Below are positions 24,786-35,230 of a stretch of 64,000 nt of DNA, one piece after another. This stretch comes from Sphingomonas sp. RIT328 (GTDB lineage: Bacteria > Pseudomonadota > Alphaproteobacteria > Sphingomonadales > Sphingomonadaceae): NCBI RefSeq assembly GCF_000632225.1, contig NZ_JFYV01000001.1, positions 1 to 64,000 of the forward strand, in the 5' to 3' direction. How positions within the stretch are numbered: position 1 is the stretch's first letter; each line of letters begins with the position of its first letter. Under the pieces are notes generated by a model, which was not told the origin of the DNA, made no database searches, and saw only the letters and a list, made by a program, of their open reading frames with translations. The position numbers were made by a program, and so were the translations under genes.

Positions 24786-24863
24786 CGTTAAGGTGTCCAA
24801 GTTGTCCACGTCAGCGGGCTGACACGATCGCCGCGACACCCGCGCCGCGTGCCAAGCCGTCCC

Positions 24864-24900
24864 GTATTCCCGCGCAGGCGGGAATCCAGTGGCCAAGCAG
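24864..24900 (+). repeat. 37-base dispersed repeat, copy 1
   Basis: Begins GTATTCCCGCGCAGGCGGGA and ends TCCAGTGGCCAAGCAG. The copy at 51863-51899 matches in 34 of 37 positions, same strand. The CCCGC..GCGGG part forms a small hairpin. Confidence 0.75.
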
Positions 24901-25059
24901 AACAACGGCTTACCGGGTGAAGACCACAAGGATGCCGCCGCGCGGGAGCACTGCGAAGAGGCTCGGCGGCACCCAAAGCGGGCCGCGGCCTAGGGCGTTC
25001 GGTCACTCAAACGTGGCGTTACCCGAAGCGCACCGTCGCCCAAAGCGCTGCGTCAATCC

Positions 25060-25145
25060 AGACGTGTTCCGGGGTCCACCGTTCCGCAAAGTTAACGGCT
25101 TACGCTCCCGCGGAACCGTGGATGCCGGAACAAGTCCGGCATGAC
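25060..25145 (-). repeat. Dispersed intergenic repeat, copy 2
   Basis: On the minus strand it reads GTCATGCCGGACTTGTTCCG, then GGCATCCACGGTTCCGC, and ends with GGACCCCGGAACACGTC: the same two modules as at 13102-13192, in the opposite orientation relative to the window, with a different middle part. Confidence 0.7.
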
Positions 25146-25359
25146 CAAGGGTGCAAGGGTCTCGCCTTAGCGCGGGCCAGGCCAAGGCCACCACCTTTCC
25201 CAACCGCCCATACCGGCGGAGGCCGGGGTCCAGTCGGGCGAACCTCTAGACGGACTCACGCCACCCGCCTGACTTCGCCACGGACAGCGGATATGCAAAA
25301 GACCCGCCCCAGCCGCCGCGCTACCCTCGCAGGAACGCCGCCGGCGGCGGACCCGGCCA

Positions 25360-26268
25360 TCACCGCCGGATCGGCTGTCGCTCGGCGAGCGTGTTGCGGA
25401 TCGTCGTCGCCGCGACCCCGGCCTCGCCCATCGCATGGCTGATCTGGTCGAGCCCCTTGACCACGTCCCCCGCCGCGAACAGCCCCGGCACGCTGGTGCG
25501 TTGGTGATCGTCGACCTCCAGGCAGCCGTCGCCATTCGCCCGCGCCCCCGCCGCCACCGCGAGATGCGAGCGGATACGCGATCCCAGCGCCGGATAGACG
25601 CTGTCGAACGCCATCCGCCCGTCCGCCGTATCGAGCGCGAGACGATTGCCCTCGATCTGCCAATTGCCGCACGGACCGGCGACGCGCGCGATCCCCGCCG
25701 CATCGAGCCGGGCGACGCATGCGGGGTCGAGCCGATGCTCGGCGTCCGGCGCGATCAGGGTGATGTCGCGGCTATAGCCGCGCAGGAAGATCGCCTCGCG
25801 CATGCCATGGTCGCCGGTGCCGATCACGCCGACGCGCTTGTCGGTCACCTCATAGCCGTCGCAGATCGGGCAATAGCGGAACAGGCCGCGTTCGAGCGCC
25901 GGGTCGTGCACCTCCGGCAGGATGTTGGGCCGGTGATTGACCACCCCCGTCGCCAGCAGCACGGTGCGCGCGCGATACCGGCCGTGATCGGTGACGATGG
26001 TGAAATCCTCGCCGTCTGGCTCGATCGCGGTGACCTTCTTCTCCTCGCGGTGCGCGCCGTAACGCTCCGCCTGGGCGAGCATCAGCCCCAGCAGGTCCTT
26101 GCCGGCGATGCCGTCCGGATAGCCGGCATGATTGTGCGTGCACGGGATCATCGCCGCGCGGCTCGACCCGCTGTCGAACAGCCGGATCGAAAGGTGAAAG
26201 CGCGCCAGATAGATGGCGGCCGTCAGCCCGGCGGGGCCGGCGCCGATGATGATGCAATCGTCGGTCAC
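25360..26268 (-). CDS. Thioredoxin reductase-like FAD/NAD(P) oxidoreductase
   Basis: Flavoprotein of the thioredoxin-reductase family. The 302-residue product has the FAD-binding IIIGAGPAGLTAAIYLARF at the N terminus, the active-site pair in RYCPICDGYEVTDKRVGVIG (CxxC next to the NAD(P) fold, as in TrxB), and the closing FAD motif GLFAAGDVVKGLDQISHAMG. The canonical CAT(C/V)D active site is CPICD here, so the partner may not be thioredoxin itself. It is transcribed against the ribosomal operon it is inserted into and diverges from vapB. Confidence 0.87.
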   Translation of the reverse strand: MTDDCIIIGAGPAGLTAAIYLARFHLSIRLFDSGSSRAAMIPCTHNHAGYPDGIAGKDLLGLMLAQAERYGAHREEKKVTAIEPDGEDFTIVTDHGRYRARTVLLATGVVNHRPNILPEVHDPALERGLFRYCPICDGYEVTDKRVGVIGTGDHGMREAIFLRGYSRDITLIAPDAEHRLDPACVARLDAAGIARVAGPCGNWQIEGNRLALDTADGRMAFDSVYPALGSRIRSHLAVAAGARANGDGCLEVDDHQRTSVPGLFAAGDVVKGLDQISHAMGEAGVAATTIRNTLAERQPIRR

Positions 26269-26288
26269 GCTTGAAGGCTCAGCTGCAT

Positions 26289-26309
26289 GTATATACGTCC
26301 CGTAGATAC
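26289..26309. promoter_or_regulatory. Probable VapB operator
   Basis: GTATATACG, three bases, then CGTAGATAC: a near perfect inverted repeat (one mismatch) directly before the vapB ribosome site. Antitoxins of this class repress their own operon through such dyads. It also shows that the ATG at 26287 is not the gene start. Confidence 0.62.
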
Positions 26310-26319
26310 GGAGATTGGC

Positions 26320-26592
26320 ATGGCTAACGAATATCGCGCCAAGGTGTTCAAATCAGGAAATTCGGTTGCGTTGCGCTTACCCAAGGCGCTGGGTCTGAAG
26401 GAAGGGGACGAGATGATCCTGCGGGAGGAGCGCGGGGCCTTCGTGATCGAGGCTGCGCCGCCTGTGCGGAAGAAGATCGACCTGACCGGCATCTACGGTT
26501 CCTGTCCGGGATTGAAGCCCTTGGCACCGGAAGACCGGATGATGGAGCCGCGTGACCTCGATTGGGCCGGGGCGCTGTTGCAGCGTGACTGA
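26320..26592 (+). CDS. vapB: Antitoxin VapB (AbrB/MazE fold)
   Basis: DNA-binding antitoxin that neutralises VapC and represses the operon. The 90-residue product begins with a swapped-hairpin AbrB domain, EYRAKVFKSGNSVALRLPKA, then LKEGDEMILREE. The C-terminal part (about 55-90) should wrap the toxin. Start at ATG 26320 follows GGAG; an upstream ATG at 26287 lies in the operator. The stop overlaps the toxin start region by eight bases. Confidence 0.9.
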   Translation: MANEYRAKVFKSGNSVALRLPKALGLKEGDEMILREERGAFVIEAAPPVRKKIDLTGIYGSCPGLKPLAPEDRMMEPRDLDWAGALLQRD

Positions 26593-26980
26593 TCTCCGGG
26601 TCGCACCCCGTTTCCTGCTCGACTCGAACATCTGCATCTACCTGCTGGAGGCGCTGTCGGACCGTGCGCGTCACCGGGCGGAATCATGTGCCTTGGGTGA
26701 GGTCGTCACCTCCGCCGTCGTCTATGCCGAGGTGCTGCGGGGCGTCGATCCGGCGGACGGCCATGCGATGCGCGCCATGCGTGCGTTCTTCGATCTCATC
26801 ACGCCGCTGCCGTTCGATACCACGGCCGCCGAGGCCTATCAGCGACTACCCTTCCGCCGCGGCCGGTTCGATCGGCTCATCGGCGCGCATGCGCTGGCGT
26901 TGCGGCTGACCGTCGTCACCGCCAACGTGTCGGATTATGCCGATATCCCCGGCCTCTCCGTGGAAAACTGGACCCAATGA
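26585..26980 (+). CDS. vapC: Toxin VapC, PIN-domain ribonuclease
   Basis: PIN-domain endoribonuclease, usually cutting tRNA or rRNA and so stopping translation. The 131-residue product keeps the acidic residues: Asp in [15 protein letters not shown], Glu in VYAEVLRG, Asp in [13 protein letters not shown] and the Asn/Asp of [11 protein letters not shown]. It should be an active enzyme. GTG 26585 is the likely start. Its TGA overlaps the ATG of trmD (ATGA at 26977-26980), an unusual link between a toxin and an essential tRNA enzyme. Confidence 0.88.
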   Translation: MTDLRVAPRFLLDSNICIYLLEALSDRARHRAESCALGEVVTSAVVYAEVLRGVDPADGHAMRAMRAFFDLITPLPFDTTAAEAYQRLPFRRGRFDRLIGAHALALRLTVVTANVSDYADIPGLSVENWTQ

Positions 26981-27702
26981 CCTTCGCTGCGACGATCCTC
27001 ACCCTCTACCCCGAGATGTTCCCCGGGCCGCTCGGGGTATCGCTCGCCGGGCGGGCGTTGCGCGAAGGGGGGTGGCGGTGCGATCCGGTCCAGATCCGCG
27101 ACTTCGCCACCGATCGGCATCGCTCGGTCGACGATACGCCGGCGGGCGGCGGTGCCGGGATGGTGCTGCGCGCCGACGTGCTCGCCGCCGCGGTCGACAG
27201 CGTCGCGGACGACCGCCCGATCCTCGCGATGACGCCGCGGGGGCGGCCGCTCTCCCAGGCCAAGGTCCGCGCCATCGCCGGCGGTCCCGGCGTCATCATC
27301 CTGTGCGGCCGGTTCGAGGGCTTCGACGAGCGCATCTTCGCCGGCCGTGCTATCGAGGAGGTGTCGATCGGCGACTATATCCTGTCGGGTGGCGAGATGG
27401 GGGCGCTGGTGCTGCTCGACTCTTGCATTCGGCTGCTCCCCGGCGTAATGGGCGCGGCTTCAAGCGGTGTGGACGAGAGCTTCGAAACGGGGCTGCTCGA
27501 ATATCCGCAATATACCCGACCATTCGATTGGGAAGGGCGCACGATCCCCGAAGTGCTGCGATCGGGGGATCATGCGAGGATCGCGGCTTGGCGCAAGTCG
27601 ATGGCCGAGACCGATACACGGCTAAGGAGGCCGGATCTGTGGGAGCGCCACGAGGGCGCTCGGGTCCGACCTCCCTCTGGCGCGCGGCACGAGAAGGACT
27701 GA
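26977..27702 (+). CDS. trmD: tRNA (guanine37-N1)-methyltransferase TrmD
   Basis: Essential SPOUT methyltransferase that makes m1G37 and prevents frameshifting. The 241-residue product starts [20 protein letters not shown] and contains [26 protein letters not shown] and the [11 protein letters not shown] knot motif, with a C-terminal helical domain ([18 protein letters not shown]). Its ATG overlaps the vapC stop, so its ribosomes may come from vapC translation. Followed by rplS after 4 bases. Confidence 0.96.
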   Translation: MTFAATILTLYPEMFPGPLGVSLAGRALREGGWRCDPVQIRDFATDRHRSVDDTPAGGGAGMVLRADVLAAAVDSVADDRPILAMTPRGRPLSQAKVRAIAGGPGVIILCGRFEGFDERIFAGRAIEEVSIGDYILSGGEMGALVLLDSCIRLLPGVMGAASSGVDESFETGLLEYPQYTRPFDWEGRTIPEVLRSGDHARIAAWRKSMAETDTRLRRPDLWERHEGARVRPPSGARHEKD

Positions 27703-27706
27703 TGCG

Positions 27707-28099
27707 ATGAACCTGATCCAGCAGCTCGAAGCCGAGCAGATCGAAAAGCTGACCGCGAAGCGTGCGATCCCCGAATTCCGTCCCGGCGATACGCTGAAGG
27801 TCGGCGTCAAGGTGGTCGAAGGCGAGCGGACCCGCGTCCAGAATTACGAAGGCGTGTGCATCGCCCGGTCGAACAAGGGCATGGGCTCGTCGTTCACCGT
27901 GCGCAAGATCAGCTTCGGCGAGGGCGTCGAGCGCGTCTTCCCGCTCTATTCGCCCAACATCGATTCGATCGACGTCGTCCGCAAGGGTGCGGTGCGTCGC
28001 GCGAAGCTCTATTATCTGCGTGGCCGTACCGGCAAGTCGGCGCGTATCGCCGAGCGTCGCGACACGCGTCCCGCCAAGGGCACCGTCGCCGCGGAATAA
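27707..28099 (+). CDS. rplS: 50S ribosomal protein L19
   Basis: Large-subunit protein at the 30S-50S interface. The 130-residue product has the family sequence [20 protein letters not shown], then [20 protein letters not shown] and [20 protein letters not shown]. Length is slightly over the usual 115 because of a basic tail. It is the last gene of the operon and is followed by a strong terminator. Confidence 0.97.
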   Translation: MNLIQQLEAEQIEKLTAKRAIPEFRPGDTLKVGVKVVEGERTRVQNYEGVCIARSNKGMGSSFTVRKISFGEGVERVFPLYSPNIDSIDVVRKGAVRRAKLYYLRGRTGKSARIAERRDTRPAKGTVAAE

Positions 28100-28121
28100 T
28101 CCGTCGGTTCGGTGGAAAAAT

Positions 28122-28154
28122 AAGGGCGTGGGAGGCTTCCTCCCGCGCCCTTTT
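28122..28154. terminator. Bidirectional terminator between rplS and the DUF3325 gene
   Basis: AAGGGCGTGGGAGG, loop CTT, CCTCCCGCGCCCTTTT: a 14-bp stem with one G-U pair and T runs on both strands (AAAAAT upstream gives the reverse run). It serves the two convergent transcription units. Confidence 0.88.
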
Positions 28155-28158
28155 CGCG

Positions 28159-28512
28159 TCAGCGGTCGGCGGCGGTGGCCGGGCTGCGCAGCAGCGCGGC
28201 GAGCGATGCGGCGGCGCGGCGCTTGGCCGCGAGCAGCCAGCGCGCCGGAGCGAGCGCGGCGATCGGCTGCGCCGACAGCGCCAGCACGACGATCACCGCG
28301 CCGATCGACGCGCCGGTCAGCGCGCGCACCCAGCGTTCGCCGCTCAGCGGGGCGCCGCAATGGAGCAGCGCGACGGCGAGCAGCGCCGCCGCGCCGCCGC
28401 GCAGCAACCATAGCTCACCACGGCTCGCCGTACCCGCCTCGCGGCGGAAGCGGAACGAGGCGCCGGCGAAGAGCAGCCAGGCGGTGGCGGAGAGCAGGAT
28501 GGTCTCAGGCAT
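28159..28512 (-). CDS. DUF3325 small membrane protein
   Basis: A 117-residue protein with three hydrophobic helices (ILLSATAWLLFAGASF, GAAALLAVALLHCG and SIGAVIVVLALSAQ). DUF3325 proteins sit beside PepSY membrane proteins in siderophore-uptake operons, as here. Function is unknown; a small subunit of an inner-membrane iron-release or reductase complex is inferred. The start overlaps the PepSY stop by eight bases. Confidence 0.75.
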   Translation of the reverse strand: MPETILLSATAWLLFAGASFRFRREAGTASRGELWLLRGGAAALLAVALLHCGAPLSGERWVRALTGASIGAVIVVLALSAQPIAALAPARWLLAAKRRAAASLAALLRSPATAADR

Positions 28513-30055
28513 GGATCGTCTCGGTCTGGCGGATACGGCGCGCGGCGGGCCGCGGCGGTCGGCCGGCGCGCCAGCTGGCGACGCCGAAGAGGATGGCGAT
28601 GGCGAGCATCGCCAGGTCGAAGGCAGCGAACAACGTGTCGTCGCGCAGCAGCGAGCCCGGTAGCCCGCGCCCGGTCGTCACGGCATTGGCCAGCGGGATC
28701 GCGGCGAAGGCCAGTGCGCCGAGGGCGAAGCCCTCGCGCCAGGCGCGACGCGTCGGCCGCGCGAACTGGAGCAATGCCACCACGCCCCAGGTCCAGAACA
28801 TCGCCGCGACCTCCCGGTCGGCGCGGCCGGGCAGATCGGCGGGGATCAGCCGGTTGGCGAGCAGGAAGGCGGCCATGCCGATCGGCAGCCCGACGATCGT
28901 CGCGATGTTGAGCCGCTCGACCAGCCGCAACCCGAAGAAGGGGGCGGCATTGGGGCGTCGCCGTGCCGCGGTCCACAGCAGCAGCCCGGTGCCGACCATC
29001 GCCGCGCCGGTCAGCCCGAGTCCGAACAGGGTCCAGCGCAACGCCGGCCGCGCGAATTGCGCGACGTGGAGGCCCAGCATCACCCCGGCGGTGGTCAGCG
29101 CCGGCCCGGCGTCACCGCTCGCCGCGATCAGCCGCCCGGTCGCGCCGCTGTAGGTCAGCGTCGGTCCGCGCGCATTGAGCGAGGCGCGGGGCGAGCGGTA
29201 GATGGTCACCGCCGCGGCGGCGTCATTGGGGTTGCGGATCGTCACGATCGCCGCCGGCGCGTGCCACCGGGCTTGCGCATCGGCGATCAGCGGCGCGACC
29301 GGCACGAGCGGCGCGGCGCGGCCCGCCGCCGCCGTCTCGGCCGGATAGCGATAGGCCGCCTGCGCGAAATCGGCCGGCTTGGCGTAGTTGCTGAGGATCG
29401 GATAGGGCATGTACATCACGACCAGCGTGATCAGCCCGGTATAGGTGATCACCGCGTGATAGGGCAGCGCCAGCACCGCCGAGACGTTGTGCGCGTCGAG
29501 CCAGCTGCGCTGCCCCTTGTTCCAGCGCAGCGTGAAGAAGTCGGCGAAGATGCGCTTGTGCGTCACCACGCCCGAGATGATCGCACCCAGCATGAACAGC
29601 GCGCACAGGCTGGCGAGCCAACGTCCCCAGGGATAGGGCAATTGCAGCTGGAAGTGGAAGCGATAGAAATGTTCGCCGCCGCGGGTTTCGCGGCCGTGCA
29701 CCGGCTGGCCCGTCACGCCGTCGAGCGACAGTTCGTTGGGGCGATTGTGGCCCGTGTCGGCGGCCTTGGCATTGGGCGTGATGAAGACGCGGGTGACCGG
29801 CTCGCGGTCGGTCGGCAGCGAGAGGTACCAGGCTTCGTCGTCGGGACCGACCGATTGCAGATAGCGGACTGCGCTGGTCGCCGCGACCCCGGCCGGGACG
29901 GCATGCGCATCGACCTCGGGCTGCATCCAGCGGGTGATTTCGGGGCGGAAATAGCTCGCCGTGCCGGTCAGGAACATCGCGAACAGCAGCCAGCCGGCGA
30001 CGAGGCCGAGCCAGCCGTGGATCCACGCCATGTTGCGCCGGAGCGAGCCGTTCAC
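28505..30055 (-). CDS. PepSY-associated TM protein, probable siderophore-iron reductase
   Basis: Inner-membrane protein of the PepSY_TM (PiuB/FsrB-like) family, thought to help release iron from imported siderophores. The 516-residue product starts MNGSLRRNMAWIHGWLGLVA with GWLLFAMFLTGTASYF as first helix; PepSY stretches lie in the periplasm (about 60-150 and 240-330), and more helices follow (SLCALFMLGAIISGVVTHKR, with the typical His, then several in the C-terminal third). The GTG at 30055 overlaps the stop of the upstream DUF3649 gene (GTGA). Confidence 0.85.
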   Translation of the reverse strand: MNGSLRRNMAWIHGWLGLVAGWLLFAMFLTGTASYFRPEITRWMQPEVDAHAVPAGVAATSAVRYLQSVGPDDEAWYLSLPTDREPVTRVFITPNAKAADTGHNRPNELSLDGVTGQPVHGRETRGGEHFYRFHFQLQLPYPWGRWLASLCALFMLGAIISGVVTHKRIFADFFTLRWNKGQRSWLDAHNVSAVLALPYHAVITYTGLITLVVMYMPYPILSNYAKPADFAQAAYRYPAETAAAGRAAPLVPVAPLIADAQARWHAPAAIVTIRNPNDAAAAVTIYRSPRASLNARGPTLTYSGATGRLIAASGDAGPALTTAGVMLGLHVAQFARPALRWTLFGLGLTGAAMVGTGLLLWTAARRRPNAAPFFGLRLVERLNIATIVGLPIGMAAFLLANRLIPADLPGRADREVAAMFWTWGVVALLQFARPTRRAWREGFALGALAFAAIPLANAVTTGRGLPGSLLRDDTLFAAFDLAMLAIAILFGVASWRAGRPPRPAARRIRQTETIHA

Positions 30056-30360
30056 GCGCGCACTCCGAGCCACCAGAGCAGCGCGGCGCAGAGCAGGGCG
30101 CTGCCCCACACGCCGGCGAGAATGCGGCCGAGCCGCGGCTCGTGGAAGCACCACAGGGCGATCACCGGATAGAGCAGGATCGACAGGATCAGCGCCCAGC
30201 CGGTCGCCTCCGCCCGGTCGATCGGCAGCAGCCGCGCCGACAGCGCCGAAAGCCCCGCCGTCGCCGCATAGCCGCCGATCAGCGCGGTGAGGCAGCGCAG
30301 CACCATCGGCCAGCGCGCCTTTGACACCGCGGGCGTGGGGCAGGGCGGGGTCGCCTTCAT
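30052..30360 (-). CDS. DUF3649 small membrane protein
   Basis: A 102-residue protein with three membrane helices (VLRCLTALIGGYAATAGLSA, ATGWALILSILLYPVIALW and RILAGVWGSALLCAALLWWL). The RCLTALIGGYA start is the DUF3649 signature, and the gene pair with PepSY and DUF3325 is standard. Start taken at ATG 30360 (MKATPPCP); ATG 30366 is also possible. Probably iron-regulated, but I could not find a convincing Fur box upstream. No TonB receptor is adjacent. Confidence 0.72.
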   Translation of the reverse strand: MKATPPCPTPAVSKARWPMVLRCLTALIGGYAATAGLSALSARLLPIDRAEATGWALILSILLYPVIALWCFHEPRLGRILAGVWGSALLCAALLWWLGVRA

Positions 30361-30472
30361 CAGCATAGGGAGCGGGTCGTGCCGGCCATGCCGGTCGTAT
30401 AGCCCGTCTTGCGAACGCCTATCAATAGCGTATTTCACGCGGCGGTGATTTGCCCGCGCGAGCCGATAGCGA

Positions 30473-30503
30473 AGGGGCCGCCGGATCGTCTCCGGCGGCC
30501 CCT
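30473..30503 (-). terminator. Terminator after rpoD
   Basis: AGGGGCCGCCGGA (30473-30485), 5-base loop, TCCGGCGGCCCCT (30491-30503): a perfect 13-bp GC-rich stem 6 bases past the rpoD stop. No T run follows on the minus strand, so termination may need a factor. Confidence 0.72.
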
Positions 30504-30509
30504 GTCGGC

Positions 30510-32545
<2,036 letters not shown>

Positions 32546-32546
<1 letters not shown>

Positions 32547-34426
32547 CAATTACCCTCGGATCCAAACGATCGGGCGTCTTCGTTCGACTGCACCAGATTT
32601 GCAAGTCGAAGCTCCAAGCCCTGTTTCTCTTTCACCAACGCCACTTGCCGTTCGAACGCCTCGGCGGTGAAGTGCGCCTGCATCGAGGCGGTCGCTTCAC
32701 CGAGCGCCATGTCCACTTCGGGGCGCGCCACCATGATGGCGATCGCTTCGTCGAGGTCGGCACGGGCGCGGGCGGGGTCGCCGCCGCTCTGCGTGAACGA
32801 ATAGGGCATCGTATCGGCCCTCAGCAGATCGCTCGCGATCGCATCGAAACCGGACTTCGCCAATATGGTGCGCAGGCGCGCGCTATCAAGCGCCTGATCC
32901 TCCAGCGCGACGTCGACCACCGCCTCGAACAGCCGGCCGAGCGCGCCGTCGATCAGCTTGAGGCTGCCGAGCACCTCCATATGCCGCGCGATCTCGACCG
33001 GGTGGCGGATCAGCCCGGCGAGGATCGCCTTGGCGAGCACGCGGTCGATGCCGGCGGCGTGGAAGGCCTTGGCATCCTCGGTCGGCGGGGCGATCGGCGG
33101 CTTCCACTGGCCGTCGGCACCGCGCTTGCCCTGCGCGCGCGGCGCGGCGGGGGTGAAGGCGCGGCGTTTCGGGGCGAAATGTTCGTAGAAGCGGTTCTTG
33201 AAGTCGCTTTCATATTCCTTGCGCACCGATCCGTCGGCGATCGTCGCGGCGAGCTCGTGCAGCCGCTGCTTGAGCCCGGCGCGCTGCTCGGGCGTGTCGA
33301 GCGCGCCCGCGGCGACCTCGCTCTGCCAGAGGCGATCGACCAGCGGCTGAGGCTGCTGGAGCAGCGCCTCCATCGCCGCCCGGCCACCGCCGCGGACGAG
33401 GTCGTCGGGGTCCTGCCCCTCGGGCAGGGTGACGAAGGCGAGGCTGCGACCGTTGCCGAGCATCGGCATCGCGCGATGCGCCGCGCGCAGCGCCGCTTTC
33501 TGTCCGGCGCTGTCGCCGTCGAGGCAGAGGATCGGCACGTCGCTGATCCGCCACAGACGTTCGAGCTGCGCCTCGGTCAAGGCGGTGCCGAGCGGCGCCA
33601 CCGCATCGCCGATCCCCGCCTGCGCCAGCGCGATCACGTCCATATAGCCTTCGACGACGAGGATGCGTGCCGACTTGCGCGCGGCGGGCGCGGCGCGGTC
33701 GAGATTGTAGAGCGTGCGCCCCTTGTCGAAGAGCGGCGTGTCGGGCGAGTTGAGATATTTGGGCTCGCCCTCGCCGATGACGCGGCCGCCGAAGGCGATC
33801 ACCCGGCCGCGCGCGTCGCGGATCGGGATCATCAGTCGGCCGCGGAACCGGTCATAGGGCTCCTTGCCGTCGACCTGGATCAGCAGGCCGCATTCGATCA
33901 GCGCGGCGTCGCCATAGTCCTTGAGCGCGGCGCGCAGCTTGCCGCGGCTGTCGGGCGAGAAGCCCATGCCGAAGGCCCGCGCGGTCTCCGCCGAGATGCC
34001 GCGCCTGGCGAGCACCGCGCGCGCCTCGGCGCCGGCGATGCCATGGAGCTGCTCGGTGAACCAGGCGGCGGCATCCTCCATCGCCTCGTGCAGGCCCTTC
34101 GCCCGCTCCGCCTTGGCGGCAGAGGCGCGATCCTGTGCCGGCATCTCCATGCCGGCGGCCTGCGCCAGTTCCTTGACCGCGTCGATGAAGGGGAGGCCGC
34201 GCTGATCGGTCATCCAGCGGATCGCATCGCCATGCGCCGAACAGCCGAAGCAATGATAGAAGCCCTTGTCGTCGTTGACGTAGAAGCTGGGCGTCTTCTC
34301 GTTATGGAACGGGCAGCAGCCGCGCATCTCGCGCCCGGCCTTCTGCAGCTTGGTCGTCTTGCCGATCAGCGCGGACAGCGACGTGCGGGCACGCAGTTCG
34401 TCCAGAAAGGCCGGCGAAAGACTCAT
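32546..34426 (-). CDS. dnaG: DNA primase DnaG
   Basis: Makes RNA primers at the replication fork. The 626-residue product has the N-terminal zinc-binding domain ([20 protein letters not shown], then [16 protein letters not shown]), the TOPRIM/RNA polymerase core ([20 protein letters not shown] and [16 protein letters not shown], with the acidic residues), and a C-terminal DnaB-interaction region (from about 480). It is the middle gene of yqeY-dnaG-rpoD. The 207 bases upstream hold no gene. Confidence 0.97.
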
Positions 34427-34633
34427 GCCGTGATTTTACCATGCGCGCTGGGGCGCCATTCGGCAAGGGCGCGTTTGATCGGAAAAGGAGGCTTTGACGG
34501 GCGGACGGGCCGGCGCCCATGACAGCCGCCGGAACTGCCCGATCGGGGAGGCTTCATCCTGCGCCCCTCGTCGTCCCCGCCTGCGCCCGGACGACGCAAG
34601 ACGGAAAGGAAAAGGGTTGGAAGCAAAGCCCCC

Positions 34634-35086
34634 TTATGACAGCGCCGCCTTCACCAGCCCGCTCGCCTTGCTCATGTCGAGGCTCGCGGCGTGGCGCGCC
34701 TTCAGCTCCGCCATGACCTTGCCCATGTCCTTCATGCCGTTCGCGCCGAGCTCGGCCTTGATCGCCTCGATCGCGGCGACAGTGTCCGCCTCGCTCATCT
34801 GCGCCGGCAGGAAGCGTTCGATCACCGCGACCTCGGCCTTCTCCGCCTCGGCCAGCTCCTGACGGCCGCCGCTTTCGTACATGGCGATCGATTCGCGGCG
34901 CTGCTTGACCATCTTCTGCAGCACCTCGACCACCACGGCATCGTCGTCGGGCGTGGTGCCGCTGGTGCGCAGCTCGATGTCGCGGTTCTTGATCGCGGCC
35001 TGGATCAGGCTGATCGCGCTGCGGGTTTCCTTGTCGCCCGCCTTCATGGCGGTGACCTGGGCGGCCTTGATGTCGTCGCGAATCAT
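34634..35086 (-). CDS. yqeY: GatB/YqeY domain protein
   Basis: A 150-residue protein with the YqeY fold, the helical tail domain that GatB uses to bind tRNA: MIRDDIKAAQVTAMKAGDKE, then RRESIAMYESGGRQELAEAE and the final VMAELKARHAASLDMSKASG. A role in tRNA or translation quality is inferred; the stand-alone protein has no proven job. ATG 35086 starts the conserved region. YqeY commonly lies before dnaG in alphaproteobacteria. Divergent from carA. Confidence 0.92.
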   Translation of the reverse strand: MIRDDIKAAQVTAMKAGDKETRSAISLIQAAIKNRDIELRTSGTTPDDDAVVVEVLQKMVKQRRESIAMYESGGRQELAEAEKAEVAVIERFLPAQMSEADTVAAIEAIKAELGANGMKDMGKVMAELKARHAASLDMSKASGLVKAALS

Positions 35087-35230
35087 GGGGAAGCTCTCGA
35101 AGATGGCGGTGAAGCGGACGAACCTAGCGGAGGAACGCTCCTTCGTGAACCGGTTGACCTGACGGGGGCGGGGGGCTAGCGGGCGCCTCTTAGCGACATA
35201 GACGAAATCTGTAGGAGTGCCCGCCAAGCC

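Larger units (their letters stand above)
24651..25359. other. Long gene-free, repeat-rich stretch
   Basis: About 700 bases after rimM hold a terminator-like hairpin (24762-24785), one copy of a 37-base repeat (24864-24900), the second copy of the dispersed repeat (25060-25145), and a third repeat type near 25209-25240 (CCGGCGGAGGCCGGGGTCCA). Several open frames cross here but consist of repeat sequence. I see no gene. Confidence 0.7.

Noticed and set aside
24917..25344. Short frames in the rimM-to-flavoprotein gap
   Set aside because: They consist of repeat sequence (for instance the CCGGCATGAC and CCAGTGGCCAAGC modules) and lack ribosome sites.
26287..26319. ATG at 26287 as vapB start
   Set aside because: It overlaps the inverted repeat at 26289-26309 and adds 11 residues outside the AbrB fold; ATG 26320 has GGAG at good distance.
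35150..35190. TTGACC-N17-TAGCGG as carA promoter
   Set aside because: The -10 part is a poor match and the region is GC-rich, so I could not support it as a feature.
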